A stretch of DNA of 64,000 nt from the NCBI GenBank assembly GCA_916700875.1, contig CAKAKS010000001.1, positions 10,789,741 through 10,853,740 on the forward strand, given 5' to 3'. The notes beneath the pieces were generated by a model. It saw only the letters and a list, made by a program, of their open reading frames with translations. It was not told the DNA's origin and did no database searches. Below, one piece after another: positions 33,226 through 46,797 of this stretch (position 1 is its first letter; the number at the start of each line of letters is the position of its first letter). The position numbers and the translations under genes are program-made. The DNA comes from Sebastes aleutianus. Its lineage: Eukaryota > Chordata > Actinopteri > Perciformes > Sebastidae.

Positions 33226-34525
33226 AAAACAAATCAACTATTAAAGTTTTGGATGTTTAAGCACCACAAACAATATTCCAGAGCTCAGTTTTTAGTATCA
33301 GATGCCTACTATATCTCTAAATCTCAAAACTACCTGGATGGATAGCTCACACTCAAGGTAAAAGGAAACATATTGTTATATAGTCAGTAACCAATGAACA
33401 GTCACTATTGGCCTGACATATTGGTCTAACCGTAGAAACGACTCTGTTGCTGTGTAATTAGTGACACCCCATCATCACGTCTTCCTCAATCACCGCATGA
33501 CATTTCTCATTGAAAAGCGTCTTTATAATCTCATGAATGTCTGATGTCGTCGACTGACACGTTCATTCTCTGCATCAAACGGGCTCCGAGCTCGTGGGAG
33601 GTGTTATTAGCAAAGAGGCATCAAACGTCTATCACCGGCACCCACACCAAGCAAATGAACAGTGACATATTCTCTTTTACAGCTTTCAATGGATTTTCGC
33701 TGCAGTGTGGAAGCCTGGCCTCACCTCCCTCCCTTCCTCACACCTACCCACAATCCCTCACACCCACCCACACTCTCACCAACACACAACTGCTCCATGT
33801 CAATACACAGGCTGATGTACAGGATCATTAGCCCTTTACACACATGAAATACATAACTTTGCTGGCTTCAACGAGCTGTTAAAGTGATGGCTTTTTGTCA
33901 GCCAGACATGGGTGGCTTTTACATAAATCTGCATTAAAGCTTTATTCGAACATGACCGCACATTGACGGAAAGAGACACAATGCTCCAGAGACGGTTGGC
34001 ACCTTTAACGCGAGAGGAAGCAGCATGACAGCTGGGAAAGAGTTGAGAAGTTTAATGATATGAAGGAACGGGAGTGTTTTCTGTTCTCTCTCAGGCTGTA
34101 ATCACTGACGGATTGTAAAAAGCATGTTTTGCTGTTAATTAATAACCGTCGTTGTTCTCTTCTAGTGAATCTCTTATAGAGAATTCTGCTGCCTAAATTA
34201 TGAAGTTAGAAAACAGAAAAGGAAAGATGTTTATTTGGGAGCCTCTTTTAATTCCTATTTGCCGGATATTCATTTATTCATGCAGTTGGTGTGGATGAAA
34301 ATTTAAAATACAAGGAGGGAGACAGCTGATTATACGGTAACTCTCTGGTAATCTTGTTTGCCCTAGTCGCACCATGAGGGGGAATATGATTTTTATCGAC
34401 TGACCAAAGACTAAAAAATAGAAATAATCTTAATATTTTTTTCCAGTCCTCAACTAGTCTTCAGGTTTGTCCTGATCTTAACACACAAACTCCAACATTT
34501 CACTGTCTGGGCGATAATCATAGAC

Positions 34526-34815
34526 AAGACAAGGTAGCCACGCCCTAAAGCATCCCCTGCTTTATGGTCTATTTGACTCTAAATGGGACCATAATTTACT
34601 AAATGAACATCATGCTGTATTGAAGAAGACTTGAAACTAGTGATTGAGACCATAAACTCATGTTTACAATGTTTACTGAGGTAATAAATCAAGTGAGAAG
34701 TAGGCTCATTTTCTCATAGACTTCTATACAATCAGACTTCTTTTTGCAACCAGAGGAGTCGCCCCCTGCTGGCTGTTAGAAATAATGCAGGTTTAAGGCA
34801 CATCTGAATTGGCTT
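34526..34815 (+). repeat. dispersed repeat family R1, copy 2 (5'-truncated)
   Basis: Begins near GACAAGGTAGCCACGCCC and runs to the GCCCCCTGCTGGCTG end region. It is very similar to the 3' half of copies 1 and 3. Confidence 0.75.
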
Positions 34816-36110
34816 CACTTTTCAGACCCAGAGATTGCCCACTGGTGATTGCCCATCATATCTTGATGAAATCATATATCAAGATATCGAGATTATTACG
34901 TCATCTAAATTGATAATAACAAGCACATACTAACTCAACTTTCTAAGTAAATCTGATTATTTGGCACTAAAGTTCATAATTTAATGAGAAAATACTTAAT
35001 ACTTAATTCACACAGGAGTATACAAAATAGGCTTCACCATGTGGTTATTTCATATAGACTGTTTATTTATTGAATTAACAGAAAACATGCTATATTGTAA
35101 TATGTATCTTTATCGAGAAATGAAATGAATTATTATCAGGTTAGAAGATTTTGGCCATATCGCCTAGCCTTGACTTACAGGGAGCGTTGCAACAAGGGAG
35201 CGTTGTTGCAACGTTTTGCTCAAGGACACTTCAGCATAAAACGAGACTGCAGGTGGACACACATCAGACACCTTTAGCTACAAGGAATTTAAATTCTTCA
35301 TCCACTACTCTCCCCAAACTAATTAATGAAAAAAGTAAATTTAACTTACATTTTTCCAAGTCTTTTAATTAATCTTGTTGTAAGTCAGCCATCACTTGAG
35401 AACAGAGGTGCATTAAGCTCCTTCAGCAGTTTGAATAGTATCATTTCACGCCTGTGGGTGAGCGCGGCTTGGGAGCTGATGCCAGCCGCCGTCATGCAGC
35501 AGATCCCTGTTGGAAATGTTTCCTCATTAGCGTCTGTATTCCCTCTCCTCGAGGAACCACACCTACGGATAACGGGGGCCTGGTGAAAGTCTGGCATTAA
35601 TTCAAGACAAGTTACAGTTGCCAGGGAAACCCGTCGGCAGCTATCTTGGCCGCCGGCGTGTTTTGGTTCACCTTGCTGGCTTAAATATGTCTCACTGCAC
35701 CAGTGTGATGATGGGAGGTAAAATAACTCAGGTTATACAATCTGGGGGCATGTTTGTTATTTAACGCTCAGTCCAGGGTGTTTTTTTCACAAGTACAGAG
35801 ACATAAAGAGACTTTGGTGTTCAGTGAAGGACACGTAAACATGAAAGAAACTGAAGAGGAAGGCTTCAAAAGATTTTCTAACCAAGGACAATGCCGAGAT
35901 CGAAAACTCTCCGTGAGGCGCATCAGAGATTTACTGGAATTTTTAAGTAGCAGATATTTTGTTGTAATGTCTTTCATGTTCTGAGGAAGAAACATGAACA
36001 AAGAAAAAGCTTCTTTACAGTTAAATGCTGATTAATCTCAACTATAAAGGTGAATAAGGGTCAAACTTTTGTTTATTTAGTTTTAATTCAGTTGTTGGAC
36101 TTTGACCTGG

Positions 36111-36425
36111 AGCTGCAAAGATTAATCGATTAGTTGTCAACTATTAAAATCCGCAGCTATTTTGATAATCGATTTATCAGTTTGAGTCATTTAAAAAGTC
36201 TAAATTCTCTGATTCCAGCTCCTTAAAAGTGAATATTTTCTGGTTTCTTTACTCCTCTATGACAGTTAACTGAATATCTTTGAGTTTGGGACAAAACAAA
36301 ACATTTGAAGACGTCATCTTGGGCTTTAGGAAACACTAATGGACCATTTTATAGACCTAATAACTAACTAACTAACTAACAAATCAACAGAATAATCAAC
36401 AATGAAAATAATCGTTAGTTGCAGC
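36111..36425 (-). mobile_element. MITE-like AT-rich element (GCTGCAA ends)
   Basis: Ends GCTGCAAAGATTAATCG and AATAATCGTTAGTTGCAGC are imperfect inverted repeats. Internal TCCTTAAAAGTGAATATTTT and ACATTTGAAGACGTCATCTT segments match the consensus style of this teleost family. An ACTA tandem run lies at 36361-36380. Confidence 0.6.
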
Positions 36426-37215
36426 CTACTTTGACCTCAAATGTTTTGCTGCTGAACATAAGTTATCTCTCTCTTCCTAGATAGTTGTATACCAGTATAA
36501 GCCTGAAGTTGCTAAATCTACACACAGAATATCATCATAAACATTTAATGTCGACTAAAAATATGTACTATTAAATGGGTATTCCAGATATTTAATAGTG
36601 CACCTCCACAAAGTTGGGAGGTTTGAAAGAGACGCATTAAAAGACGAAGGTGAAAATGGATGCCTCTAATGTTTAGACTCTAGTAAAGCTTCAAAAGCAG
36701 CAGTGGCTTAAAGGTTAGAGGAGGTGGGGGAAGTGAAATATCAGCACCAGTAGCTCCGGTGGAGCTGCTCAGTGGTCAGCTGCTCTGACTGTGGTTGTAC
36801 TGGGCGGCTCCCAGGTGTGAATGTATGTAACTGTTCCTGCCAAAGAGACATTGGCTCTCAGTGAAATAGTGTAAATAATGGTTAAATAAATAAATAAAGC
36901 TGGATCAGCAGCGCCTTTGTTAAGGGACGCACATGAAATGTTTCTGATGTGGGTAATAAATAAATATTGATCAGACCGATCACACAAGTGTAAACAGTGC
37001 ATGAGAGCAACGCTACAGTTTGTAGTCTGAATTTGGTGATAAAACGTGTTAAAATAATAACCTCTATACTAACACAGCTGCAGCAGTGTTTCTATTGGCT
37101 GGAGATTGCATTGAAACAGGAAACACATGCTTGAATTGATCATAAATGCTAACGAAACCAAGGAACTCGTTATCAATAGGTGTGGGCAACCAATACATTA
37201 AATAAATCTAATTGA

Positions 37216-37350
37216 CAAAATGGGGTACATCACAGCACAGATCAGCTTATTGCAAAGGTGACAAGCTAAAAAATATCAGCTGATCAAAACTACTTATTTA
37301 GGTTTAGGAAAAGATCGTGATTTGGATGAAAATAACTCTGGAAGTGGCGT
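37216..37350 (+). repeat. dispersed repeat family R2, copy 1
   Basis: Contains GGGGTACATCACAGCACAGA, GCAAAGGTGACAAGCTAAAA and ACTACTTATTTAGGTTTAGG contiguously. The same blocks occur at 40052-40435, but separated there by about 220 bp. Confidence 0.6.
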
Positions 37351-37418
37351 TAATAAATCACGAACAGCAGTCTATGTCAGCAAACAATTGAGGGCCAAGC
37401 TGTAGAGAGGGGAGGTAG

Positions 37419-37998
37419 TTTAAATATTTAGGAATGATTTGAGACACCAACCTAAATTTTAGTGAACACTCAGACTACATTTTTAAGAAGGCAATGCAAA
37501 GAGTGTTTCTTTTAGGGAAATTAAATAGCTTTGACGTGAGCAATGAAGTCCTGAGGATGGTTTATATCAGTCTAGGGGAAAGTATAATTTCCTACAACAT
37601 CACATGCTGGTACGGAAATTTGGGAGCTAGGAGTAGAAGCAAGCTCACAAAAATAGTTAACACTGCCAGCAAGATTATACGGACCCCCCAGAGACAGCTG
37701 GTGGAGCTGCACAAAACACAAACCAGGAGGAAGGCAACATTAATAGTTCAGGACCCTTTACATCCTTTGTGTTATGAATTTGAAAAACTCCCTTCGGGAA
37801 GACGATACAGGGTATCGACAGCAACCAGAAACATCTTTTATTCCATCCACTGTCATCTTACTTTACAAATGATTTTATTAGATATTATTGACTGCTGCTG
37901 TTTTATATGATGTCTGTTTTCTCATGTATGTTAACCCATGGCAACGGAAGCTTTTAAATGCAAGTGGACAATAAAGATGTTTATTCTATTCTATTAAA
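37419..37998 (+). mobile_element. LINE (L2/CR1-type) 3' end
   Basis: An open frame of about 138 codons (37494-37910) carries the C-terminal part of a non-LTR reverse transcriptase: SLGESIISYNITCWYGNLGA, KIVNTASKIIRTPQRQLVEL, QDPLHPLCYEFEKLPSGRRY. The upstream frame (FLGMI..) is broken by a stop, and no further ORF2 or endonuclease precedes it, so the copy is 5'-truncated. The 3' end is ACAATAAAGATG followed by short TTCTA tandem units, typical of L2-clade tails that end in microsatellite rather than poly-A. It is a retroelement remnant and not a host gene. Confidence 0.85.
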
Positions 37999-38026
37999 AA
38001 CAATTTAAATTGGAATGTGTATTTAA

Positions 38027-38673
38027 TAGGGCTGGTCAAATTTAACGTGATAATAACGCGTTAACGCAAATTCATTTTAACATCACTAATGTCTTTAGCG
38101 CATTAACGCAACTTGTGACTTTTAGGTTGTAGCGGGTTTTAAAGCTATGGTGACATATAAAACTAGCAAACCTAAGGAATCCATCGGTACCAACCATGTC
38201 ATACTAGCGTGTCGCGAAGGAGGCTAAACAACGCTTGCGCCAAATTTTGGCGGGGAAAAACTGTCATTGCCATTTTCAAAAGGGGCCCGTTGACCTCTGA
38301 CCTCAAGATATGTGAATAAAAATGGGTTCTATGGGTACCCACGAGTCTCCCCTTTACAGACATGCCCACTTTATGATAATCACATGCAGTTTTGTAAGTC
38401 ATAGTCAAGTCAGCACACTGACACACTGACAGCTGTTGTTGCCTGTTGGGCTTGGATTTGCCATGTTATGATTTGAGCATATTTTTTTATGCTAAATGCA
38501 GTACCTGTGAGGGTTTCTGGACAATATCTGTCATTGTTTTGTGTTGTTAATTCACAAGAGTGATTTGATACGAGTATTAAATACTTGACAAATCTCCCTT
38601 AAAGGTACATTTTGAACAGATAAAAAATGTGAGATTAATCGCTATTAAATATTTAAATCGATTGACAGCCCTA
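38027..38673 (-). mobile_element. TAGGGCTG-family MITE, both ends present
   Basis: A 647-bp copy in reverse orientation to 24612: TAGGGCTGGTCAAATTTAAC at one end, ATCGATTGACAGCCCTA at the other, with the same interior blocks. The 8-bp flanks (GTATTTAA and GCTGACAA) do not match, so the target duplication is lost or the ends recombined. Confidence 0.8.
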
Positions 38674-39552
38674 GCTGACAATAATGATGATATATGTTGA
38701 TGAATATAAGTTGTGATTATGACACACTTCATGTAGCCCCTTAGCTGTGATACAATCACAACATACAAGCTATTGCTTACATGTATTTCTTGATTTCCCC
38801 TGATGTTCTGTATAAGTCACTAACTTCGTCGTTAGAAGTAGGCTCTGAGGAAAACGAAAAGCAATCCGGCTGTCTTTGCGACAGCGGCACTAACAATAAT
38901 ACCACTTTGAAGCCGGGGGAGGGGTTGTGTATTGCCATTTTAATTTAATGTGGCGTCCAATTAAACTCCAGAATGGCTCGTTCGACTTCAAAACTCGGGT
39001 TTATTAAAGAATCCAAAACAATTACACTAATCATTGTTTACACTCACACACTGTAGTTCTCCAAATTAGAACATTATATCATAATTTTGCTTATAATTTA
39101 ATCCAAAAGCCTATTAACGTCATTATAGCCCATTAAACTAAGCAAGAACCAAATTACAAGCATGGCAAATCACTGTTAGTGGATTAGACTGCACGCAGCG
39201 CCTTTTGGCATTTTACAGCTGAAGTGGAAATGTCAAGAACTGACTCAAGGAAAACTGCATCAAAGGGAATCAACCAAAACTGATTTTACCAGCGTTGCAT
39301 ACGTGGCTACATGGTTTTTATTTTAAGAAAAGTACTTTCATGTAGATGAAGGGAAGTTTGTCAGGATTTGACTTTAGTTTGGTGGTGTTTTAACCTTGAA
39401 CACAGCGGAGGCCATCAACTCTGCAGGGGTCTCTTTGACACTAAAAAGCCAGAATACAAACCTGGTGATAGATAATGAATTGAAAGAGCCCACGGGTCAG
39501 TTATAGCACATGTGGATGACTGGTTAATGCGGCAAGCGCTGTTACACTACAG

Positions 39553-39745
39553 TATGGTGGTAAAGTGATTAAAGAGAGTGTCCTTCAACTGGAAGGTCGA
39601 AGCTCGAGCCCCATGACAGCAAGCATACGCTCTGCTGAAGTGTCCTTGAGCAACATACAGAGCGCCACTGTGTTGCTGACCCTTCACTTCAACATCTCTG
39701 TGGAGGACGGGGAGTGTTGATACAGTGTCAGAAGAGGGAAGAGAA
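39553..39745 (+). mobile_element. tRNA-like SINE remnant
   Basis: TGGTGGTAAAGTGATTAAAG resembles an A box region, and GGAAGGTCGAAGCTCGAGCC about 40 bases on resembles anticodon loop/B box text. An unrelated body (TGAAGTGTCCTTGAGCAACA) follows. The acceptor stem does not pair, so it is a SINE head and not a tRNA gene. Confidence 0.6.
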
Positions 39746-40051
39746 GTCATGACTCATTATTTTTCCAGCCAGTTACAAACATTTTCCTAATTAGAGATTT
39801 CCTCAGCAGCGGGCACATCTGTGGAGATTACCATTAGATGCTGTGATGATCCCCCAAAAGGGCTTAAATTTGCAATCATAATATTTGGCAGATTTGAATC
39901 ATTTCTCCATTTATAACATCAAAAACAAGAGGGTAGCAATGACTTGCAGAACCGTGTGTGCTGAAATGATGAGCTGGTGTCTGGTTTTTCTATTTTTTGT
40001 CATTACCAAAGATGTAATTATTTAGTATTGCAATAAAATAAATAAATGTAG

Positions 40052-40435
40052 TTGGGGTACATCACAGCCCAGATCACATTAATGCAAAGGTGACCAGATA
40101 AAAAATATCAGCTGTATGGTTTTAACAACTCATATCGAGTCAAAGTACCAACCGACTGAAGCGTACCTACCTAGAAGTATGTGTACATGTCTCGCCGAGT
40201 GCAACATATCCTCACACAACGGTTCATACAGTATATCTTACAAAAAGTTATTCCTCAATTTTTGTGTGTTTTCCTACGAATGAACAGCAACAACTTCCGC
40301 TCTAAATAAATTTCCATCTTCACAGGTTTAGGCAACTAAACTACTTATTTAGGTTTAGGAAAAGATTGTGTTTTGGATTAAAATAACTACGGAAGTGGCG
40401 TAACATAATTACAGAAGTTACGTGACGAATAAATC
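40052..40435 (+). repeat. dispersed repeat family R2, copy 2
   Basis: GGGGTACATCACAGCCCAGA and CAAAGGTGACCAGATAAAAA, then about 220 bp absent from copy 1, then AACTACTTATTTAGGTTTAG and GGAAGTGGCGTAAC. A weaker relative of the GGTTTAGG block lies at 41370-41490. Confidence 0.55.
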
Positions 40436-41027
40436 AACACTGACTTTTGGTTTCACACGGGGTACAAACACAGGTGTCCTGGTCGAAAGTGTTTTTTGAT
40501 CCACCACAACCTCCTTGTCACTCTTTATACTTCCTGTTTCACAATTGCATGGATTACATACAAATTGATTTTGTGGAATATATACGAATTACAGTGCATT
40601 ACTTTTCAGATATAGCTATGAACAGTGTATGAGAACAGCCTGCCGAGTGGGATGTTCTTGTTGGTGCAGTGGGAGCACAGATGTTTTCAGTGCATGAGGG
40701 TTAAAAGGTCGGACCAATTTGAACTGTGCATACAGACACACTTGCGTTTCCCTGGGCAGAGAGCAGTTTTTGGACAGCTTGTCGCAGATGGCTTTGGCAG
40801 TTTAAGTAGACTCTGATGGTGCATTCAGACATACAAGAGCCCTACGGGGAACGAAAGCACAGGGGGGCAAAAAGACACTCCAGAACTGTTTGTACACCTT
40901 TGAGGTAGTATTTTGTCATGGTGGTAACAGAGAGCCGAAATCCTGACCTGACCTCCACACCAGCTTTTACTGCAGCACTTTAGCACTTGCTGTTAGAAGT
41001 TTAGTGATTTCAACAAAGTTTAATGAT

Positions 41028-41182
41028 CAAAGCACAGAGAAGCTCAGATTACGACACACACAGAGGGAGAGTGACTTTATCCTCTGCTCAGGTAGACATT
41101 ACTCCTTTATATCTTTACATAGCTTATAGTTGTTTGATGCTATATTGATGCTTTCTGGATATCGCATAGAGAACCTTTAACA
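41028..41182 (+). repeat. dispersed repeat family R3, copy 1
   Basis: About 150 bp: AGCACAGAGAAGCTCAGATT, ACACACAGAGGGAGAGTGAC, CTCTGCTCAGGTAGACATTA and AGAGAACCTTTAA. Two further copies are at 44921-45072 and 54391-54543, all on the same strand. Confidence 0.75.
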
Positions 41183-44100
41183 AATAAAGCAGCAACTGTG
41201 CTTTATACAACAAATCCTCCAAATTAGCCAACAATACACATCCATTGTCTGTGTCCCCGAGAACAACACATAGGAGACAACATCATTTTTCAGTGCTTTC
41301 CAAAACAGTTACAAATCATTGTTGAAAAATAAGTCTATGTTATGATGTGATGTGATAACGCTATAGATACGGTTTGGTTAGGTTTAGGGAAAGATCATGG
41401 TCTGGGTTTTAATGACTTCTTCGTCAAGGTTATGGGACTTTCATCGTCATGGTTACAATAATAACCATGTGGTTAAGGTTAGGGAACAATCGTGGTCAAA
41501 ATAAACAGGAAAGGAACAGCTTGCTAAAATGATCTTTTTCTTGGGAGGACCGTCTCGCTTTTTAATATTAAAAACATTGTCAATGCATATTTCATATTCA
41601 TGTTTTTGTCTTCAGGCAGGCTAAAATATGGCCAACATTAACTGACACACATAATGAATATACACTTGCCCATTAATTATTAAATCCTGATGGATTTGTT
41701 TTTTACATTTTAGTCAGTATCATGTCTCAAGTGTTTGCCGGTGGAAACATGACTAATGTTTATTTCATCCTATTGGATGTCCACAAACCCTGACATTCAG
41801 AGAAAATGGGATCACGTTGCTGCTTTTCCATTATTCTGTAGGATTGGATCGCTGCCCTGAGGCCGACAGCACAAACATGTCTCGATGTGAGGGAGGCGTT
41901 CATGTCCTCAATATTTAAAACTTTTCTCAGCTTCCATCTGTTACTAAACAAGATCAAATGTGATGGTGAGAGGATTCACTGAAGCACAACAGCCCAGTTA
42001 ATATGATGTCATCTAATTATCCAACCAAACAGACATTAGTGTGATCTTTCACAAATCCTAGCTGTGCTGTAAAAACAAATAATATGACTTTTTAAATCTA
42101 AGAAAACCATCCTTTTATAAATAAACTGATTACGGATCGGATATTGCATCTTTGCAAGCATGACCCAGCGATACTGTAGTAGCATCTGCACCACAGAGAG
42201 TGATGTATGTGGTTCCTCTGCAGTGTTTTTGTGCCGTCACATGCAGTCATGTCATTTCACTGACACTGATGGCCCTTGGCACCACTAACAGGCACAGCCT
42301 CACTGGCCTACAACATAATGCCAGCTGATTACCACAGGCAATGTGTCACTGCAGCACAGAGGTAGGGAGAGCATGGCAGGTGAATACGTACAGAACTGAC
42401 ACACATTTCAGAAATATCTTAATATCTTACTGCCCATATTTACATTATGTGGTACACTGTCAAAAGGGAGAAGAAAAAAAATATATATCGTTATCCAAGA
42501 AATGCTGGCTGAACTGCACGCTCCAATGCTCTGCTTATCTTTCAAACAACATACATTCACTGCTATTAAATCACATACGGCTGGCCTCTGACAGCTGAAG
42601 ATTCAAAAATAATGCCTCTGCTTTTGCCATCAGGATAAACTCGACTGCAGATAAAGTGCACCATGTACTAAAAGTTAAATCGATTTCTGCACCTCAGGAT
42701 TACATAATGCAGGCGATTCTGATACTGACACGATTTTTGTTTGTTTTTATTCACCCTAAACATCCTGTTGTATTGACTAGCAACATAGTATGCCTGTGTG
42801 TGTTTTTGTTTGGCAATTCAGGCTGTTCTCATACACACATACATTATTCTGATAATCAATTAATTGTTTTAGTTATCAAGCAAAATGCCAAAAAATCCAG
42901 CATCGCAAATGTGAGGATTTGCTACTTTTCTCTGTTTTACATCATTGTGAATTTAATGTCTTTTGGACTGTGGTACCAACAGAAAATGTAACATGATGGG
43001 CTATTTTTTCAGTATTTTCTAAGTCTAAACACTTGATAAATTGATCAAAAAGGGCAGATTAATAGATAGAGAAAATCATCATTTGCAGCCAGATTCTTTG
43101 CTGTTCACCTTTTCACGTGTCAAACGCTGGCATGTTAATTTGTATTATTGTCACATCAACCTTTTGTTGTGGAGGAACATAATGTTCCCATTATCTCTAT
43201 TATTGTGTTTTAGAGTTAATCTGACACTGTGTTGTAATTGGCTGTTAGTTGTTAAAGGAGAGAAACAAGCTTTTCATTTCCACCCAAGAGATTTTCTAGC
43301 AGGTTAAAGATACAAACTGGCAACGCTCTCGTCACACACCGGCTTCTTTTACTTTTAAGCTGCCGCTGCCCCAGCTTTGTGAGAGAAGATCACGCTGCAT
43401 AATCAGAACACAAAAAGAAACATTGTACAGCACTTTAATTCCTCGCCTGCAGCTCCAGTCCTGTGAAAAGATATCAAAATAGCCTTTAGCTACATGTTGT
43501 TACTCCTGAAATGGATCCCCAAATCTGGGATTAGTCTTTCTGAAGGCTCAGCCAGCCAGACGAGGTGGCCAGTTGTAAATGAAGCGCTTCAATCCAAAAT
43601 GATTATTCGCTCATTTACATAATACAAAACACCAACAATTCCAAAGCCACCTGATGACACACTATCAATTCCTAAAATGGGCACGATGTTCCCAAGTTGA
43701 AACGACACGTGCATGTGTTTAAAGAAACTGATTTAATGTAGGAGGCAGCTAGAGACAGGCAGTAGCTGAACATCAAAAAAGCTCCTTTTGCAAGTCAAGA
43801 TGGTAGACAGGCAGTTTAATGTTCTCCAACAACCAGCAGCTCAAACGTGGAAGAGTTTCCTTCACCTTCAGCTAATGAAAGATCTTACTGAAAATACCAC
43901 GTTTCTCTGCCAAATTAAAGTTCAAGAAGAAGGAGACAACAGTTTATGTGACATTTAAATCGGCAGCATTATGGCTCTGTTAAATTTGTGGTTGTTTTAA
44001 TCAGTCCATTAAGCTATTATGTTTCCATGTATCACTACTTATGAGACTTTTATTGTTTGTGGGATCATCAAACATTTGTTTATAAGTAACATGCACTCAA

Positions 44101-44246
44101 GGCACGCTTGCAAGATTTGAACAGTGCATGTGTCAAGAACCTGACTACTTTTCCTAGACTGCACTCAGACAGGAAACAACCCCATCATTCATTTATACTG
44201 GACCACTGCGTCGACATAGTAGAGGTGCGAAGGCCTTGTACATTAA

Positions 44247-44734
44247 GGGATAGTTTGGGTGTTTTGAAGTGGGGTTGTATGAGGTACTTTATCCATAGTC
44301 ATTGTATTACCTACAGTAGATGACGTGCATGCTCCCAGTTTGGAGAAACAGGAAACAGACAAGAGTTACCACATAGAAGCAAAGCAATTTATTGCTGTGG
44401 ACGGGGCCAGCAGCAAAACATATTTTAGCTATCTGAAAAAAATCAATATATCAGTATTCCCCGTCCCCGTCGGCAACACAGACTGTCTCACCGCAAAGTA
44501 ACTGGCGAAAATAAATTTATTTTAATCAAACTGATATTGATTTTTTTTTGGGTGGGCCTTTCTTTTAGGTGTCTAAAATACGTTTTGCTGCTGCCCCGTC
44601 CACAGTAGTACATTGATTTGGTTCTGTGCGGTAACTCCTGTCTGCTTCTCCAAACTGGGAGCAATACCAGTAATACACTGACTATGGAAAAGTACCTCAT
44701 ACAACCCCAACTTCAAAACACCCAAATTATCCCT
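44247..44734. mobile_element. 488-bp palindromic TTAA-flanked element, copy 2
   Basis: The left arm GGGATAGTTTGGGTGTTTTG and the right arm CAAAACACCCAAATTATCCC pair over most of the element. TTAA lies at 44243-44246 and 44735-44738. Interior marks such as GGACGGGGCCAGCAGCAAAA and its complement TTTTGCTGCTGCCCCGTCC show that the palindrome reaches deep into the element. It matches 4598-5087 in length and content. Confidence 0.75.
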
Positions 44735-44920
44735 TTAACACCCTATTTCTACTTTTTTTCATCATAACAAAAGATAAAATGATGAACTTTCCAGAGTTGT
44801 AAAACCCCTCCGTGTAATAATATCAACAGTAGTGCCATGTTGTGCATCTCATAAGCCTGTCTAGACCGCAACGGTGAGACATTAAAGATGCATTAAAAGC
44901 ACACACGGCCGGCCCAGCTA

Positions 44921-45072
44921 TGTCAACAAAGCAAGGAAAAGCTCAGATTACAACACACACAGAGGGAGAGTGACTTCATTCTCTGCTCAGGTAGACATTA
45001 CTCCTCTATATCTTTACGTTAGTTATTTGATGCTATATTAATGCTCCGTATATCAAATAAAGAACCTTTAAG
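44921..45072 (+). repeat. dispersed repeat family R3, copy 2
   Basis: Same block order as 41028-41182 (CAACACACACAGAGGGAGAG, CTCTGCTCAGGTAGACATTA), ending at AGAACCTTTAAG. Confidence 0.75.
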
Positions 45073-46756
45073 AACAAAATATGTTAATAACGGCCTGAAA
45101 CTGGAATCATGGCAGACGCTGATTACTTCCTTCCTCCTCACTTTGCCAGTACTACTGTTCCCTTTTGTTGTATTAATTTTTCTACTGTCAATGCAAATTT
45201 TTCCTTCAAAAGAGAACCAAAGATGAGCTTTGTTACAGACTCAAAGACCCCCCATTGTGACTTCATTTGCTTTCAAATAACCTAACAAAAAAACAGTGTA
45301 TTTATCTTGTCAGAGCTGGGGTTATGAAGTGTTTGGTTACTTGTGAAGGAATTTAAAATGACTAGTGCTTCAAAGAAATGCTTTTCTAATTGGACGTGCT
45401 TCTTTCATTGATACAGCTCTGGTTAAGTTTTACTAAGACAATACAAACTGTTGAATGACTGCATGACTCCATCAAAATGTGTAGCCTGACACGTTTCACA
45501 GTTAGAGGCCATTCACTGTGTCATTGAGTCTCAGTGTTGAAGTTCTTACAGTATAAAGGGGAAGAAGGAAAGTGATGCATCTCATTTAGACAGCTTGCTT
45601 CACCAGGGCATATCAGCAGACTAAGTAAGGGGAGATGAGAGCCATGGCATTAAGATTGTCGAAAGTTTGAGACATTTCAAGGTAATATTATAATGCCACC
45701 ATTAGCTTAAGTTCCCAGCTATCTGACAGAGCAGGTGAGAGATGTGCCAAAGCCAGACAGTGTTAAAGCACTGGTAGAAGTGAAAATCAAAAGATCACTG
45801 GAGCAAGAAAGGCTGGGAAGAGATCCGCTTATTTAAAGAAGCAAGAAAGAAGAGAAGAAAAAAAAGGAAAGGGAGAAGAAATAAATAGAGGCAGTGCGTT
45901 GGAGTAAGAGCCGCCACTTCCCCGGGTGCCGCTAAAGCCGTGTCTCATTCGGGGACGTCATATTTGGGTCAGGTCTGGTTAGCCAAGCAGGAGAGGCGAG
46001 GGCGAGGCGAAGCGAGCGGCTCAGTCCCGCTGAATGGATGGCAAGTCATGCATTCTCTGTCCCCTTGTTCCGCTTCATTGGTGGGTGCAGTGGCGCCCGC
46101 TACGAGTCCACTCTGGGGACACGCTGAGTTGTAATTTGCAGATGTGTGGCGGTAAGGGGTCAAACCTGCCAACGCCGGAGATGACTCCTCTATAAACGGT
46201 CTTCCTCTCTCCCAACGTGTCGTTTTAGCCTCGCCGCCGCTCGTCACACCTCTTCACAAGAAGCTTGTAGCCTTCACTCAGCGGTGCAGAGACAGTTCCC
46301 CTGAGACGGATGTGTCACAGGAACATGGCGGTGTCACTTTTGGGCCTGTAATGTAACTCTCACTGACAAGCTGCATGTCAAGTATGCTCCAGCTAGACAA
46401 GTAGCATTGATCTGAAGTGGTTTAGGGTCATTCCCAACCAGCTCTAGTTGACTTTATCACATGAATAAGGAGGAGTATTGTCAGGAGTTTATCAAGAACG
46501 GTACTGCTTTTCAGGATAGATACTTTTCGGTTACTCTTAATGATACTCCTTAATTTTAATGGGATCTAAATTAAAACTACATGTGCCCTTTATTAATTCA
46601 TCTTAACTATTTTCTTTAGCAAAGTGATCATGATATACTGTTAATTGTTGTTCCCCGAGAGGGAGAGTGTGTAAAATCTAGACCAGTGATGGCTGTCTAG
46701 TTTACATGTGGTTAGTTCAAGAAAAACCAGAAGGCTCCTCCGTCTTATGTACATAC

Positions 46757-46797
46757 AATTCTATACAATCAGACTTCTTTTTGCAACCAGAGGCTGC
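46757..46797 (+). repeat. dispersed repeat family R1, short fragment
   Basis: About 40 bp matching the ACTTCTTTTTGCAACCAGAG block near the 3' end of the R1 copies. Confidence 0.6.

Noticed and set aside
37494..37910. 138-codon plus-strand frame as a host gene
   Set aside because: Its motifs are those of a non-LTR reverse transcriptase C-terminus and it is 5'-truncated with an L2-type tail.
39553..39625. tRNA gene
   Set aside because: A/B-box-like text is present but the acceptor stem does not pair and a SINE-like body follows.
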